Below are positions 1 to 10,410 of a DNA stretch of 64,000 nucleotides, one piece after another. The notes under the pieces were generated by a model. That model was not told the origin of the DNA. It was given only the letters and a program-made list of their open reading frames with translations, and searched no databases. The DNA is from Mixophyes australis (taxonomy: Eukaryota; Chordata; Amphibia; Anura; Limnodynastidae). The translations under genes and the position numbers were made by a program. The stretch lies in assembly GCA_036250195.1 (NCBI GenBank), contig JAVHZZ010000005.1:71876005-71940004 (forward strand). The letters run 5' to 3'. The stretch's first letter is position 1; every line of letters begins with the position of its first letter.

Positions 1-200
1 GATCCATAGTGGTCACATAGCGATCGGCTCCCAGATGGTCCAAGATATTCCAAGATCTCATCTACTCTAGGCATGGGGTGTACTTTCGGCACTGTCACCT
101 CATTCACTTGCCTTTAGTCCTCACAAAAATATGTGGGCACTAAAGATGCCCATGGATAGCATATCGTTTACCCCATCTACCGGGGTATCCGTTACATGGA
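1..200 (-). pseudogene. Reverse transcriptase N-terminal fragment (Gmr1-like element)
   Basis: The minus strand reads in one frame, with a single stop, through a segment containing NEVTVPKVHPMPRVDEIL. This is the conserved RT stretch that follows the RFCVDYR block in Ty3/Gypsy polymerases. The stop falls inside the DYR-like motif. Upstream codons (up to about 200) correspond to the block that introduces the RT domain but are more eroded. The catalytic YxDD box is not in the window because the element runs off the left edge. Nonfunctional. Confidence 0.8.
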
Positions 201-333
201 TTGATGCAGTGTCCATACATTTCCAGTATTGACATGGTGAGAGACTAATTGAGTGTAGATGGCTTTGTGGTGAATTGTGGTCACTGTGTCTCCAGCACTT
301 CTCTCATGTGGGTCATCGTTGCTTCTGTAACTT

Positions 334-588
334 TTAGCCTAGTTGGCCAGTGTCCACTCCTACATCTTTCTGAGTCTCTGTCCTTAAATCAGGAATATTG
401 TACTTGTTGGAGTCAACCATAGGAGGACAACATATGGCCAAAGCCCCTACCTCACGGATGACATAGGCTTTTAATAGATTAATGTGGTAGTTTCTAGTGG
501 GATTATCCATTGCATCTAAAGCCACAACAAAATCCAGCTCACTCTGTCTATGCAGTACTTTGAATGGGTCAGCCCAAGTAGTTTGCAA
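334..588 (-). pseudogene. Integrase C-terminus / RT linker remnant of the same element
   Basis: An 84-codon open stretch contains PFKVL, then FVVALDAMDNPTRNYHINLL followed by KAYVIREV. The pattern of a PF.V block followed by Y-H-(V/I)-N-L-L-K is typical of the integrase C-terminal domain (GPY/F-like) of this retrotransposon group, where it leads directly into RT. It lies between the integrase core and the RT fragment, as expected for the Gmr1 order. It ends in a stop and has no independent function. Confidence 0.65.
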
Positions 589-849
589 TTAATTTTTTAT
601 AGCAGGTACCAACACCATGCCCTTTTATTAATTCACAGGGTCTTGCCTGCCTGTAATACCGCTGGCGCACTGCAGTACTGCCTACTAATTATTTCTGGTG
701 ATGGTCATAAGTCTCGAGTCTATCCCAGAACTTGGTTACATACTTAAGTATTGGCTCCTAGAATGTACTCTCCCAACTCTTAAGTCTAGTGGCCTCACAC
801 TTGGCAACCATACAGCAATTGAAAGGGGGAAAACCAGTAGAAGCCTGTG

Positions 850-1260
850 GCACTTTGCAATACGCAAACAATAATTGCTGCAAAGCCTTCTCCCAATCTC
901 CCCATGGCTTTCAATAACTTCTTGATAGCACCGTTGAACCTCTCACATAATCCATTTTTTCTGGGGATGGTATGTACTTGTACGCATAAGTTTTACCTCA
1001 AAAGTCTCCCACAAGGTTTGCATGAGTTCTCCCTCTAACTGTGTTTCTTGATCACTTACAACCTCCTGCAGAAATTCCACTCAGCCAAAAATGTCTATCA
1101 GTGTCTGAGCTAAAAACATCTTGGCTAGCTTTCGGTATGGGACTTACAATGTCCATGGCTGCTGCCGAGAAAGGTTTCCTGATGATTGGTACCAATATTA
1201 ATGGGGTTTTACTAGGGGCTCCACCCACCAAGTTTTTGGCATACCTCGCATGAGTTGCGG
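850..1260 (-). pseudogene. Integrase core remnant (Gmr1-like element)
   Basis: Two recognisable integrase blocks occur. Near 1140-1250 the minus strand gives PIIRKPFSAAAMDIVSPIPK, matching the block that holds the first catalytic Asp of the DDE core. Near 870-1000 it gives a T-S-T-Y-H-P-Q block and, after a frameshift, LCERFNGAIKKLLKAM, which contains the catalytic Glu in the usual ERFNG context. The second Asp block is not clear. Frameshifts separate the blocks, so no enzyme can be made. Confidence 0.8.
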
Positions 1261-1699
1261 TATTTCAGTATGTCCTGGGACAGACTGGACTAGTAAAATC
1301 TGTGCAATAAATGGGCTCTGGTTTTCTTAAAACCTAGATGGCCAGCAACTGAGATGTCATGAGCTTGCACCAGTAACTGGGACCTGTACTCTCAGGCTAT
1401 CACTAACTGCCTGTAAGACTCACCTACCACAGGCGCCTCTACTAACCAATACAACAGATTCATTTTCCACACTAACCATGACAGTTGCCCTTCACTAATT
1501 GGTTGGGTTTGTTGGGCATGTCTAAACTCAGCTGGGTCTACCCCCCCAAGTCCCCTTGCATCAGAATCGTGCCAGCCACAGTCGTACTTACCAGTGATGA
1601 TTCAGGGGCTGTGGTGGGTGACACATACAAGACTTCTGGTGCAGGTCTGGAGATCTGGCTGGGGCTTAACTGGGCAGACTTAGTTTGGCTGCCGGTCAC

Positions 1700-1950
1700 A
1701 ATATTGGCAAAGTGAATTGTTAAAACATGACCCAAATCTTTTCCCAAAACAACATCAGCAGGGAGCCCGTTCACAAGCCCTAATTCCACCTGGCTCTTAC
1801 TGTGTCCCCAGTCCAACCAAACCCTGGGCATCAGTATATCTTTCTAGTCTTCAAGGCTGTAAAAATGCGAATCCTTCACTTAAGGAGTAAACAAAACTTA
1901 GGGACAAAGTCAGGACGCACCAAGAAATTGGATGCACCCGAGTCCCTTAG
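1700..1950 (-). pseudogene. Retroviral-type aspartic protease remnant (Gmr1-like element)
   Basis: The codons for the catalytic motif DSGAS lie at 1930-1944 on the minus strand, followed in frame by NFLVRPDFVPK. Downstream, after frame changes, comes VELGLVNGLPADVVLGKDLG, which resembles the second conserved protease block (ADVVLGRDLG). The DSGA motif plus its position between gag and integrase make the protease call firm even though the frame is broken. Not functional. Confidence 0.75.
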
Positions 1951-2049
1951 CCTTTGGCACTTTTGCCTTCCCACCCACATAGCGTGAAGATGTGATCACA
2001 TATTAGCGGGAGCAACCCTCCCATACCAGCAATGAACACTAATCGATAT

Positions 2050-2900
2050 GTTACTCCCTTTGCCGCTGGTGCATCAAAGTATTAGTTGGCCTCAGACCCG
2101 TAAGCAAATTCTTCCTCCTCGCAACAAGCCACCATTGGGGCCTTATGCTGTTGGAATTCCTTAGGACGAGATGGGACTGATCCACTGGCCCACTGCAGTT
2201 GTGATGCCTGGGGTGGTTTCTCCCATTTCCGTTGGCCATTATACCTTTGTCTGAAGAATGCCTCTCCATCTAGTTGTCATGGGGACAGTTCTCTGGGCCC
2301 CGCAGGTCTCAAACATGGCTAATTAACCACATATTCATCGTCCAGCTCTGCTGCTTGCTCAGGGGTGATGTCTTTTCGTTACTTCTGGAGCCAATTTTGA
2401 GAGTAGTTGCTTCAATATGAATATGTCCTGCATCTCTTTCATGGAAGCAATTCGTTTCCTCTCTAGCCATCGGGTGCAGGCTACCTGCAATTGGCTATAA
2501 AAAATCCTTATGGGAGCTGTCTCCCTTATGCTAAGCGCACAGGACTTCAATTTATAGGTATCCATTGTAACTGCATATCTTGCCAATAAAATGCACCACA
2601 CTGCCTCATATTACTGGCATGCTGCCAGACACAGCATCTAATAGGCTTCTAGGGCTAGGGCCCAAATAACATGCAAGTGTTCTTCCTCAATACCATGGAC
2701 CGTCATATTCTCAAAAACTTGATGATGTGTGTCAATGTCTGTTGTACTTTCATTAAAAGTTGCCACATCCCGATACCCCAACCTGGGTCATCTGTTAACT
2801 GTCTTCGCCAGTTCTTGAGTCCTTTCAGGCAACTGCGTCAGCACCTGCAGAGCTGCCTCCATGACACAGGTCCTTTTGTAATCCTTAATATCCCAGAGCC
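2050..2900 (-). pseudogene. gag (capsid) remnant with SCAN-like region, Gmr1-like element
   Basis: Minus-strand codons in 2650-2800 resemble the capsid N-terminal block of this gag type (D-I-D, then VFENMTVHGIEEEHLHVIWA). The 80-codon open stretch at 2359-2601 contains VACTRWLERKRIASMKEMQD then I-L-K-Q-L-L-S-K-L-A-P-E-V, which aligns by eye with the helical SCAN-like capsid domain of Gmr1 gag. SCAN domains of vertebrate zinc-finger proteins are reported to derive from such a gag. 2051-2269 is basic and low in hydrophobics, as expected for the C-terminal linker; a convincing CCHC knuckle was not found. Several stops and frameshifts. Confidence 0.6.
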
Positions 2901-2904
2901 TTAA

Positions 2905-3303
2905 ACATAGCGTCCATCCGTTCAGATTTTGTTATACGGGACTGTTCCCAGATGTCTTCCCTGACTCATTTGCCATTTCTGACATCTCCTCCATATCCTC
3001 CTCGGATTGACCAGTCAGATGCTCTTTCTCACATTGAAGCTGCTTGATCACTAACACATCCTTTGTGTCACTTTCCGTGACCACAATATCTCAACCTCGG
3101 CAAATGCCTTGTAAGTGTCCTTTCTGCATCATTTTGTACTCCTATTCTAATCCAGCCATTTTTACTATGCCATTCCTTAGTAACATTATCGGCCACTGAT
3201 GTCTGCGTTTATTTGCATGTGGAGCTTGGTCTCATATATAGGCTTCCTACACTCCTTCTGGGCCCGGCCCAAACTAGGTGATCCCACTGTAGCTTCCACC
3301 AAA
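2905..3303 (-). other. Leader region of the retrotransposon with candidate primer-binding site
   Basis: Just inside the LTR boundary the minus strand reads CTAACA, then TTTGGTGGAAGCTACAGTGG. A TGGTGG-starting stretch immediately after an LTR end is the position and general form of a tRNA primer-binding site. The tRNA is not identified. The remainder is AT-moderate leader or gag N-terminus with no recognisable motif. Confidence 0.45.
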
Positions 3304-3966
3304 TGTTAGAGCTGTATGTCCTAGTTGGTTCTCAGAAATCACCTAAGCAAATCATTGAAACCAAAACAAAGTTTTATACCATAAAACGAAAATATAGGTT
3401 ATGCGAAGGTACCGTTCATCAGATAAATCTTAACATTCGCAGTTAAGATGGCGTACACCTGGGAAGGGTTCGCAGTTCCTAATCCCCAAAGCTTCACACT
3501 TATGCCCAGGTTATATGTCACTTAATTTTCCTATGGTGGCATGGCTAAAGGGAGGATGGACTAGGGCAGTAATCAAGCCAGGATAGATGGAGCGGTGATA
3601 AGGCCTATCTGCAAGGTGGCCTCCTCCTCGTGGATAGGAACAGTTCATTCTCTGTGGATAAGGTGCCACTGAGTCCTGTTACTGGTGGAACAATATATTT
3701 GCATACGCTAGCTGTTTACCACAGGCCTCTTTTATCCTATCTCAGATTAACTATCAACCCACCTGGCGATATCGAAGACAACCCTGTATAAGTTCATGGT
3801 CACATAACAATGTAATACATATATTATCATATTTTAAACAAATCGCACAAGAACAACATAACAGCAATAGTGTTTGCAAGGCAGCAAGATTGTAAAAGTT
3901 CAGAATACGCAGATTCAATTGCACAAGTCCAAAATTCACACTGTGCGTCTCACACCCTGCCAACAA
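3304..3966 (-). repeat. Putative LTR of the Gmr1-like element
   Basis: On the plus strand the block starts TGTTAG and may end at GCCAACA near 3965, giving the TG...CA ends of an LTR in either orientation; the minus-strand CTAACA end directly abuts the candidate primer-binding site. The partner LTR is outside the window, so the outer boundary cannot be confirmed by comparison and could lie further right, up to about 4050. No target duplication can be tested for the same reason. Confidence 0.5.
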
Positions 3967-4149
3967 CACTTTGCAGTGAGGAGAATTTGACCACAGCCTT
4001 TATTTGTCGAGGCCATTTACTGGTGATCCCCGTTCATATTTTAACAGAACACATTCTCCCCTTGAGAGCAAGGTCCCTCCCGTTAACCACCACCAAGAAG
4101 TCCTCCTTAATCATGTCCTCCTTAATTTCCCTTATGAGCCGTAAAAAGG

Positions 4150-5690
4150 AATGTCGTCATATTAGCAAAGGTGAATCTGCCGACAGTGGGACTGTCAACA
4201 CCAAAACGATGACAGTCAGACTGTCGACAAATTCATTCTGTTGACATGTTTAAAATGTTGACGTTATGACTGTCGACAGTCACAATGTCAACATTTAAAG
4301 GGCAATGTCAGTGGCTAACTGGTACAAAATAGTTAATATTTTTTTAAAAAACACAAACATTAACATCAAACCTCGCTCTCCTTACCCCCAAACATATTAT
4401 CCCTAGCACACAATACAGCCAAGGTACCCGTCGACACAATACAGCAAATATTTTTTTTTTAATTTATAGTGTGCACCCCCACAAACCCCTAACAGATTTA
4501 ACCTAGTGCTGCCAGCCTAGGCTGGTACTAGCAAAATTGGGGGAACAAAAAGAGTGGGGTCCCCCTGATTTTACTAGAACCATCACGAAGCTGTGCCAGC
4601 TGGGGCTGATGACACTAAAGCAGGGGAACACTCATGACAGGGGGACACCACGCTAATGACAACCAGCCCCAGACAGGTAAGCATGGAAATAGATTCCCTA
4701 GGGAGATGTGGTCCGCAAAGAAAAAGTGGGCATCTTCCCACTAAGGGGTACCCAGCCCTGTCCTGAAAGCACCTGGGCGGTGGGTGTGGGGTAATGAAAT
4801 ATATTTGTATGTTGGTACACTACAGGTCCCAGCAAGCCAAGGCTGCCATTAATAGTTTGGGCATGCTGGTGCTTGTAGAACTAGTGAATCAGGCTTTTTT
4901 GTTTTGCCAAGCAAGGATCGTTTGAATCTATTACAGATGAAAACCCGTGGATGTAGGTGAGCAATAAACAGGATGAATGAGGGATGTTTTGGGGTGTTTT
5001 TAATTAAATTAAGTGTTTTCACTCATGTGTGTGTGTTTTATTTACATTTTTCTTGATGCGGTAAAGGTTCCAGCGGGCTCTAGGTACCAGGGCATGCTGG
5101 TTCATGTGGTTCCCCAAGTGCCAGCATGCCCTGACAGACATGGATATGCTGGTGCTTGTAGCACTGTAAGCGCTAGCATGCCCACACAATTAATAGCAGC
5201 CTAGCCATGCTGGAACCTGTACTGCACCAGGAACAAAATGCTTCTTTTATATTAAATCTTTTGTTTTATTACCCCACACCCACAATCATGTGGGGAGGGA
5301 GGTTCCGCAACCTTTCTTATGAACCTGATCTCCCTCGGGAATCCAGTTCTATGCTGACCAGTTTGTCACTATGGTAGCGGGACCTTACATTGCAGGCCTA
5401 GTACTGGTAAAATCCGTGAAACCCCATGCTTTTTGTCCCCACAGTTTTCCAATTTTGCTGAATATTGCCAGGGGTATTGCTGGCCAGTTCTCCCGGCAGT
5501 ATTGCCAGTTTCAATCTAACCCTTTTTTATGTCAACATTGTGAATGTCGACTTGACAATCTGTTGACGTTCACAATGTCGACATTTTGAACATGACAACA
5601 TTCTGAATGACGACCTTTTAACTGTCAACATTCTGACTGTCAACATTGTCAATATCACCATTTCGTACCCAATCCACTAAAAGGGACATG
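4150..5690. mobile_element. Non-autonomous DNA element with long inverted repeats built from TGTCGACA-like units
   Basis: The left 170 bp and right 170 bp are mirror images made of degenerate repeated units such as ACTGTCGACAGTC, AATGTCGACATT and GTTGACA. Inside lies a less repetitive core with a block near 4500-4600 (GCTGCCAGCCT followed by a GGGGTCCCCCTGATTTT stretch) that recurs in the element at 17935-18884, plus internal CCAGCATGCCC-type repeats around 5090-5210. No coding capacity is seen. Palindromic subterminal units and two related copies argue for a mobile foldback element; termini and target duplication are not resolved and the superfamily is unknown. Confidence 0.65.
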
Positions 5691-6825
5691 GCCTACTTTG
5701 TACAAATTGCCCAGTGAAATGTGCCCTTTTTCCCTCTCCAAATGTAGTAACCATGGTTACTGCACATATGTCCTTTTACAAACTGTTTAGTAAAAACCCC
5801 AATTATATTTTATATACACATTTTGAATAAGTGATATGCAATGCTGAGAAAATATGTTTTCTGATCAGTCCTGTTTATTTCATAAAGCTGCATCTTCTAG
5901 ATGTAATTTTGTCTTGTGAAGGGTTCATTTAATCATTGGCATGATATACACTTATTCAAAAATATTTCTAAAAGTCATAATTTGAATGCAGAAATATCAT
6001 TAGATTGCCATCTCTTTGGTTTAAATAGTTTCCTGTCCCTCCAGAAGTAGCATCTAACTACCTTATGGAATCTGCATTATATTCAGGCATTAAATTATGA
6101 CAACATGGGTGTTTTGAGAGTTCCAAAACAATCAGGAAATTAGAAACTCCACCTTCAATTCCAGCAGTTAAAAGGATAACCTCCTCACATCCAAAGGGCA
6201 TACAATGCCAAAGTCCTAGCTAATGTCAAACTCATGCCTTAATATCAACCTACTGTCTGTTAACTTTCTGTTTAGACTGCAGTTTAAAAATATTCTCAGA
6301 GTCATGTAGGATTTCACCGCACCCTTAAATGAACATAGACACAGTCATTAATCAAAATTGTACAGTTTTACTTTTGTGAATTAGACTGTGGATACACTAG
6401 AGGAACTAATGGACTATTATATTACTTTTAGCTGGGAGAGATCCCTCTTATGAAACACTTTTTGCTAAGTGCAAAATAGCAAAAACAGCTTTTTCGACTA
6501 AGGAAGATGTTTACAGCCACGTGGTCAATGGCAGATTGAAAGCAAGTTGGAAACTTGAAACTCTCATGGTAGTTAGCTTAATAGTGATTTCTTAACACAC
6601 TTCAAGCAAAGCACTGACTGAAAATCCCAATCTTTGTGGCCTGTAAACTGTTTAGTAGACATACATGAGGCTAAATAATGCAGTATTCTAGGAGTAAAAT
6701 AGACAAGTTGGATTATATAAAAGGGGTGATTATTAGGCATGCATTTAAAGTGGCGTTTTATTATTTACGCCATGCATTTTGTTATATTCAATGGTAGTGT
6801 GCTTTGTCCTGTCCAAGTCCAGAGA
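5691..6825. other. AT-rich stretch, nothing recognised
   Basis: No convincing ORF, tandem array, inverted repeat or transposon end was found. A small near-palindrome (GCATGCATTT...AAATGCATGGCG-like) lies near 6738-6780 and marks the approach to the GC-rich repeat. Confidence 0.4.
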
Positions 6826-6829
6826 CGCA

Positions 6830-7160
6830 TACTCTCCAAGAATATCCGGGACAGGGGCGGGCTGGCTCAGTCAGACCACTATTAGGGCCGGGGGGTAGGC
6901 CGGCCGGCCGCCCCCCGGATGCAATATGCCCCATTTTCACCGGCGGCCGCATCTGATGACATGAGATGCGGCCGCGTCAGCGCACAGATGGCCGCATCAC
7001 ATGACAAGGGATGCGGCCGCGTCATCAATGACGCGGTCGCATCCCGTTTCATTTGATGCGGCCGCCTGTGTGCCCCCCGGGCTTCCCTCTCCCAGCCCGC
7101 GCCTGATCCGGGAGACTCCCAAAATAATAGGAGGCCTCTCAGACTCACGGGAAAGTAGAC
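6830..7160. repeat. GC-rich repeat with recurrent GCGGCCGC motifs
   Basis: A sharp GC island in AT-rich surroundings. ATGCGGCCGC-like units occur in both orientations between 6945 and 7065, interspersed with CATGACA/TGATGAC spacers, so the block is a set of short direct and inverted repeats. It is bordered by CTCCAAGAATATCCGGGACAG on the left and CCGGGAGACTCCCAAAAT on the right, a CCGGGAGACTCC signature shared loosely with the repeat at 42.8 kb. Overlapping open frames here are by-products of the repeated units. Confidence 0.6.
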
Positions 7161-7189
7161 AAATCTCCCACAGTCTGCTTTTCTCGATG

Positions 7190-7790
7190 ACACCTAAGTA
7201 CTGGCAAACATCAGTACCGGTAAGCCTATTTAGAATCATTATTGCTGCGTCAGGCTGGATACACACAATACAAAATGTCTCCAGATGCGATATCCTTAAC
7301 GATTTTTTCCCAATCAGCATACTGCTTCATGTGCACACACTAAACACATTTTACACGATTTACCTTCAGATCTGTGATCTTCATTTGTCATAACCATCGG
7401 CTGAAAAGCTCATGACTCTGCACACTCCATAGAAATGAATGAACACTGCTGGTCGTGAGTGTATACACACTGCAGAATCGTCACAATTTTTAGTTCAGTT
7501 TAAAAATCATATGAAACAATATGATGTACTTTGGAACAATAATCATTCATCGTTAGAGCGTACAAACTTATGCGATATCAGGCTGAAAGGTGTCCTTCAC
7601 TTGTAATCAAATACATCCTAATGCTCTTACCTCTCTCCCTAATGATGTGATGGTAGTGCTGGAGATCATCCAACAGAGGCACTGTTAAATGATAACTGAA
7701 GGATGTTCTATCCGACCTGAAGATACAGAATGAGGCAGGCCAGCGAGAGTGTAAAATACTGCAGTACTAGTGCGTTTTCTTGTTTTTTAA
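7190..7790. other. Possible decayed MITE of the GCTGGATACACAC type, otherwise unassigned
   Basis: GGCTGGATACACACAA at 7254 resembles the CTGGGTACACACC terminal sequence of the element at 46.5 kb, and GTGTATACACAC recurs at 7458. A matching far end is not clear, so this is only a suggestion of a related decayed copy. Confidence 0.25.
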
Positions 7791-7799
7791 ATATTCAAA

Positions 7800-9305
7800 C
7801 CAAAATGCAATTTTGTTTCCTGGCTACTCATCTCTCCCAATGTGTGGCCTAGAATTCCCCGCCACACCACAGAGTGTGGACACACATTGAATCAGACTTA
7901 TTAGCCCACTACTCCCCATATTCACTTCTATGAACACCCCCAAACCAGAAATCTAAAACAACCTCTCACATCCTCACAGTCAAATTCTTCCTCTCCATAT
8001 GGGACACAACCACATGCACTTACCAATTGCCCTCTGGCTACACATTACTCGCCCCACTCTGGAACTCACATTCCCTCCAGGCCGAAAGCATCAACTTTTC
8101 CGTCACTGGACATGGCACAACATACTCTTTGTACATGACCAAGCCCCCATGCGAGTTTTTCCCACTTTCACAGCCCTCAGAAACACATTGCAACTCCCTG
8201 ATCAGGTATTTTACCAATATCTCTTACTCCAACATTATTTTACTTCACTAAAGCTCCCCTTGGTCACTGAGAAATGCTCACCTCTAGAAAATCTCTGCTG
8301 CGGCTCCTTTTGCTCCAAGGGCCTTATCTCCACCATATACCAGATCTTGCTCCAACAATTCAACATAAAAGGACCCCCGCAAATTGACATGGGAACGGGA
8401 CGCAGAGGAGGAACTGGACCCGAAAGAATGGGCCCAGACTTATCAGACTTAATCTGGCCAAAGCATCAATATCGGTTGGGGTCAAAGAGAACGTTCACAA
8501 GATCTTCTATAAATGGTACTGGGACCCCACCCGCAGTCCCTCAGTTTTCCCCACATCTTCAGACCTCTGCTGGCGGGCCTGTGGTCAGAGAGGTACCCTG
8601 CTGCACATTTGGTGGACCTGCCCAAAAATAGGCCTCTATTGGTATAAAATCCATTTACTCATATTCAATGTCACCGGAATCAATATGTCGCCTTCTGTAT
8701 TGTATACATTGCTGCCCAGGCCAATCCCTGACACCCCTCACTATTTACAAAAACTGATCAGCCACATAATAAACACAGCATTTTGCCTCATAGCCGCACA
8801 ATGGAAAAACACCTTCCCACCTTCTCTCTCCAGCACTATTCAGAGCATATGGGCCACTTACAGAAAGAAGAGCATAACAGCCAAATTGCACAACACCCCT
8901 ACTACATTCCGAGTGGTCTGGTCTCCTTGGGACAGATCACGATGGAGCTATCCCTCTCTTAACTGCAACATACTCCCATTTGCAACAATCTCCCTAACCG
9001 CTTCCATTCACAGTCATTGCTGCTTACCATGACCCCTCCCCTTCCACAATTGCCAAATAATCTCCTCCCCTTTTCTTTTCCCCTCTCCATTGTTCATCTT
9101 CCCTCTAAAAAACCTTGGTATAAACTTACCCCGTGGTATAACTAGGTCTCTCACATATAGTTAAGCAATTTTTTTTGTATATTGATATTGTCTTGTTAAT
9201 AACCACTGTACCACAACACCTGTTGATTTACTGTTGGTTCTCATTTTTGTGCCTTGACTAAAACCAATAAAAAAGTTTATTTAAAAAAATAAAATATATA
9301 TATAT
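7800..9305 (+). mobile_element. L1/Tx1-type LINE, 5'-truncated 3' end with A-rich tail
   Basis: The plus strand carries the C-terminal third of a LINE ORF2, a short 3' UTR with repeated pyrimidine-rich patches, and an A-rich end (ACCAATAAAAAAGTTTATTT followed by AAAAAAATAAAATATATATA). 5' truncation is the usual outcome of target-primed reverse transcription. No target-site duplication was established because the left edge near 7800 is not sharp. Confidence 0.85.
7860..8965 (+). pseudogene. LINE ORF2 C-terminal domain remnant (L1/Tx1 type)
   Basis: Open segments in shifting frames give TPLEL/LAPLWNSH, then SVTGHGTTYSLYM or, in the alternate frame, WHNILFVHDQAPMRVFPTFT, and VFYQYLLLQHYFTSLKLPL. 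Near 8568-8630 lies a Cys-rich motif CWRACGQRGTLLHIWWTCPK (C-x3-C-x7-H-x4-C), the hallmark zinc-knuckle-like C-terminus of L1-clade ORF2 proteins. It is followed by the usual hydrophobic and basic tail ending near WSPWDRSRW. The endonuclease and RT catalytic domains are absent by truncation, and frameshifts break what remains. Not functional. Confidence 0.85.
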
Positions 9306-10066
9306 TTAGGTGAGAAAAGAAACATGCGTAACATTTTCTGTGGTTTCTCTTATGGATTGCAGAAGTGACGGGCACACGTGACTATAAAAGTAGAAAACTG
9401 GCAAGGACTGCTGAATTGTTAATAATACATACTATATAATACATACTATATATGTATTATAAATATATAATACTGTGTTCCTCTAAACAGCTGTTTGTGC
9501 CCTTGGCCATGGGTAGTACAAGATATCAGTACTGCAGGATGCAGTCATGCATTTACATCAAATATCATGTTCCCATGAGTCAATAACTTATATGGAGACC
9601 TCATAGAGATTGGCATGCACCTCTTATGCCATATGAGTTAAATGTGGTTTAACTAATTAATACATTGGTCCCTCTATTGTCATGCAATACCAGTGTTTTT
9701 TGTTCTAGGACAGTGTTCCCCAAATCCAGTCCTCAGATACCCCAGTGCAGGTTTTCCAGGTCACAAGTGAAATAATTATACCACCTGTGGATCTTTCAAA
9801 AAGTGTCAGTCAGTAATGAATACACCTGTGTTCCAGCAAAGAGATATGGAAAACATACACTAAAAGGTTTAGGAAATTTCCACTTTGTGGGTTTTGTACA
9901 CACCACCTATCTTCTCCATTGCTCTCTCTCTCTCTTTCTGTTCTCTCCTCCTCACCATGAGCCTATCCTCTCTTCTCTGTATGTACCTGAACATTTTGTC
10001 TGGGCATAGAGGCTGTAGACAGCAGGAACAAGGTACATTTGTGGAACGAAACAAGAAGTAGCACTG
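9306..10066. other. AT-rich flank; one probable small hAT-like MITE remnant at 9713-9870
   Basis: CAGTGTTCCCCAAATCCAGT at 9712 starts a stretch (TCCTCAGATACCCCAG, then GCAGGTTTTCCAGGTCAC) that resembles a widespread vertebrate CAGTG-ended MITE. The opposite end is eroded. The rest of the interval, including a CT-rich patch at 9920-9980, shows nothing recognisable. Confidence 0.4.
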
Positions 10067-10074
10067 CAAAATAT

Positions 10075-10300
10075 TAGGGATGAGCGCACTCGGATTTATG
10101 AAATCCGAGCCCACCCGAACGTTGCGGATCCGAGTCAGATCCGAGACAGATCCGGGTATTGGCGCCAAATTCAAAAGTGAAACTGAGGCTCTGACTCATA
10201 ATCCCGTTGTCGGATCTCGCGATACTCGGATCCTATAAATTCCCCGCTAGTCGCCGCCATCTTCACTCGGGCATTGATCAGGGTAGAGGGAGGGTGTGTT
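10075..10300 (+). promoter_or_regulatory. hAT left terminal region with TATA-like promoter
   Basis: The region is rich in repeated ATCCGAG/CTCGGAT units in both orientations, the usual form of subterminal transposase-binding sites in hAT elements (inferred, not shown). TATAAAT at 10234-10240 follows CTCGCGATACTCGGATCC and precedes a GC-rich start CCCCGCTAGTCGCCGCCATC. The same TATAAAT context is kept in the derivative at 24.2 kb and, as ATTATAAATA, in the relative at 45.7 kb, which supports a promoter role. The ORF start is about 1.07 kb downstream, so the tandem repeats would form a long 5' leader or an intron. Confidence 0.6.
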
Positions 10301-10310
10301 AGGTGGTCCT

Positions 10311-10405
10311 CTGTGCTGTTTAGTTCTGTGCTGTTTAGTTCTGTGCTGTTTAGTTCTGTGCTGTTTAGTTCTGTGCTGTTTAGTTCTGTGCTGTGCTGTG
10401 CTGTG
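10311..10405 (+). repeat. 15-bp tandem repeat in the hAT 5' region
   Basis: The unit TGTGCTGTTTAGTTC repeats about five times and then collapses to a short run of TGTGC pentamers. It gives rise to an artefactual Ser/Val-rich open frame. It lies between the TATA-like site and the larger tandem repeats. Confidence 0.9.
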
Positions 10406-10410
10406 CTGTG

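Larger units (their letters stand above)
1..3966 (-). mobile_element. Decayed Gmr1-like Ty3/Gypsy retrotransposon, 5' part, cut by window edge
   Basis: Read on the minus strand from high to low coordinate, the order is LTR, candidate primer-binding site, gag, protease, integrase, then the start of reverse transcriptase. Integrase upstream of RT is the Ty1/copia-like order described for the Gmr1 group of Ty3/Gypsy elements in deuterostomes; ordinary Ty3/Gypsy elements have integrase last. Each domain is recognised from short motifs described in the sub-entries. Stops and frameshifts interrupt every domain, so the copy is dead. The rest of RT, RNase H and the second LTR would lie left of position 1. 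The domain order is seen directly; the Gmr1 assignment follows from it; the exact outer boundary near 3966 is uncertain. Confidence 0.8.

Noticed and set aside
6882..7393. 103-130-codon frames over the GC-rich repeat
   Set aside because: Overlapping on both strands and explained by the repeated GCGGCCGC units; low stop density follows from GC content.
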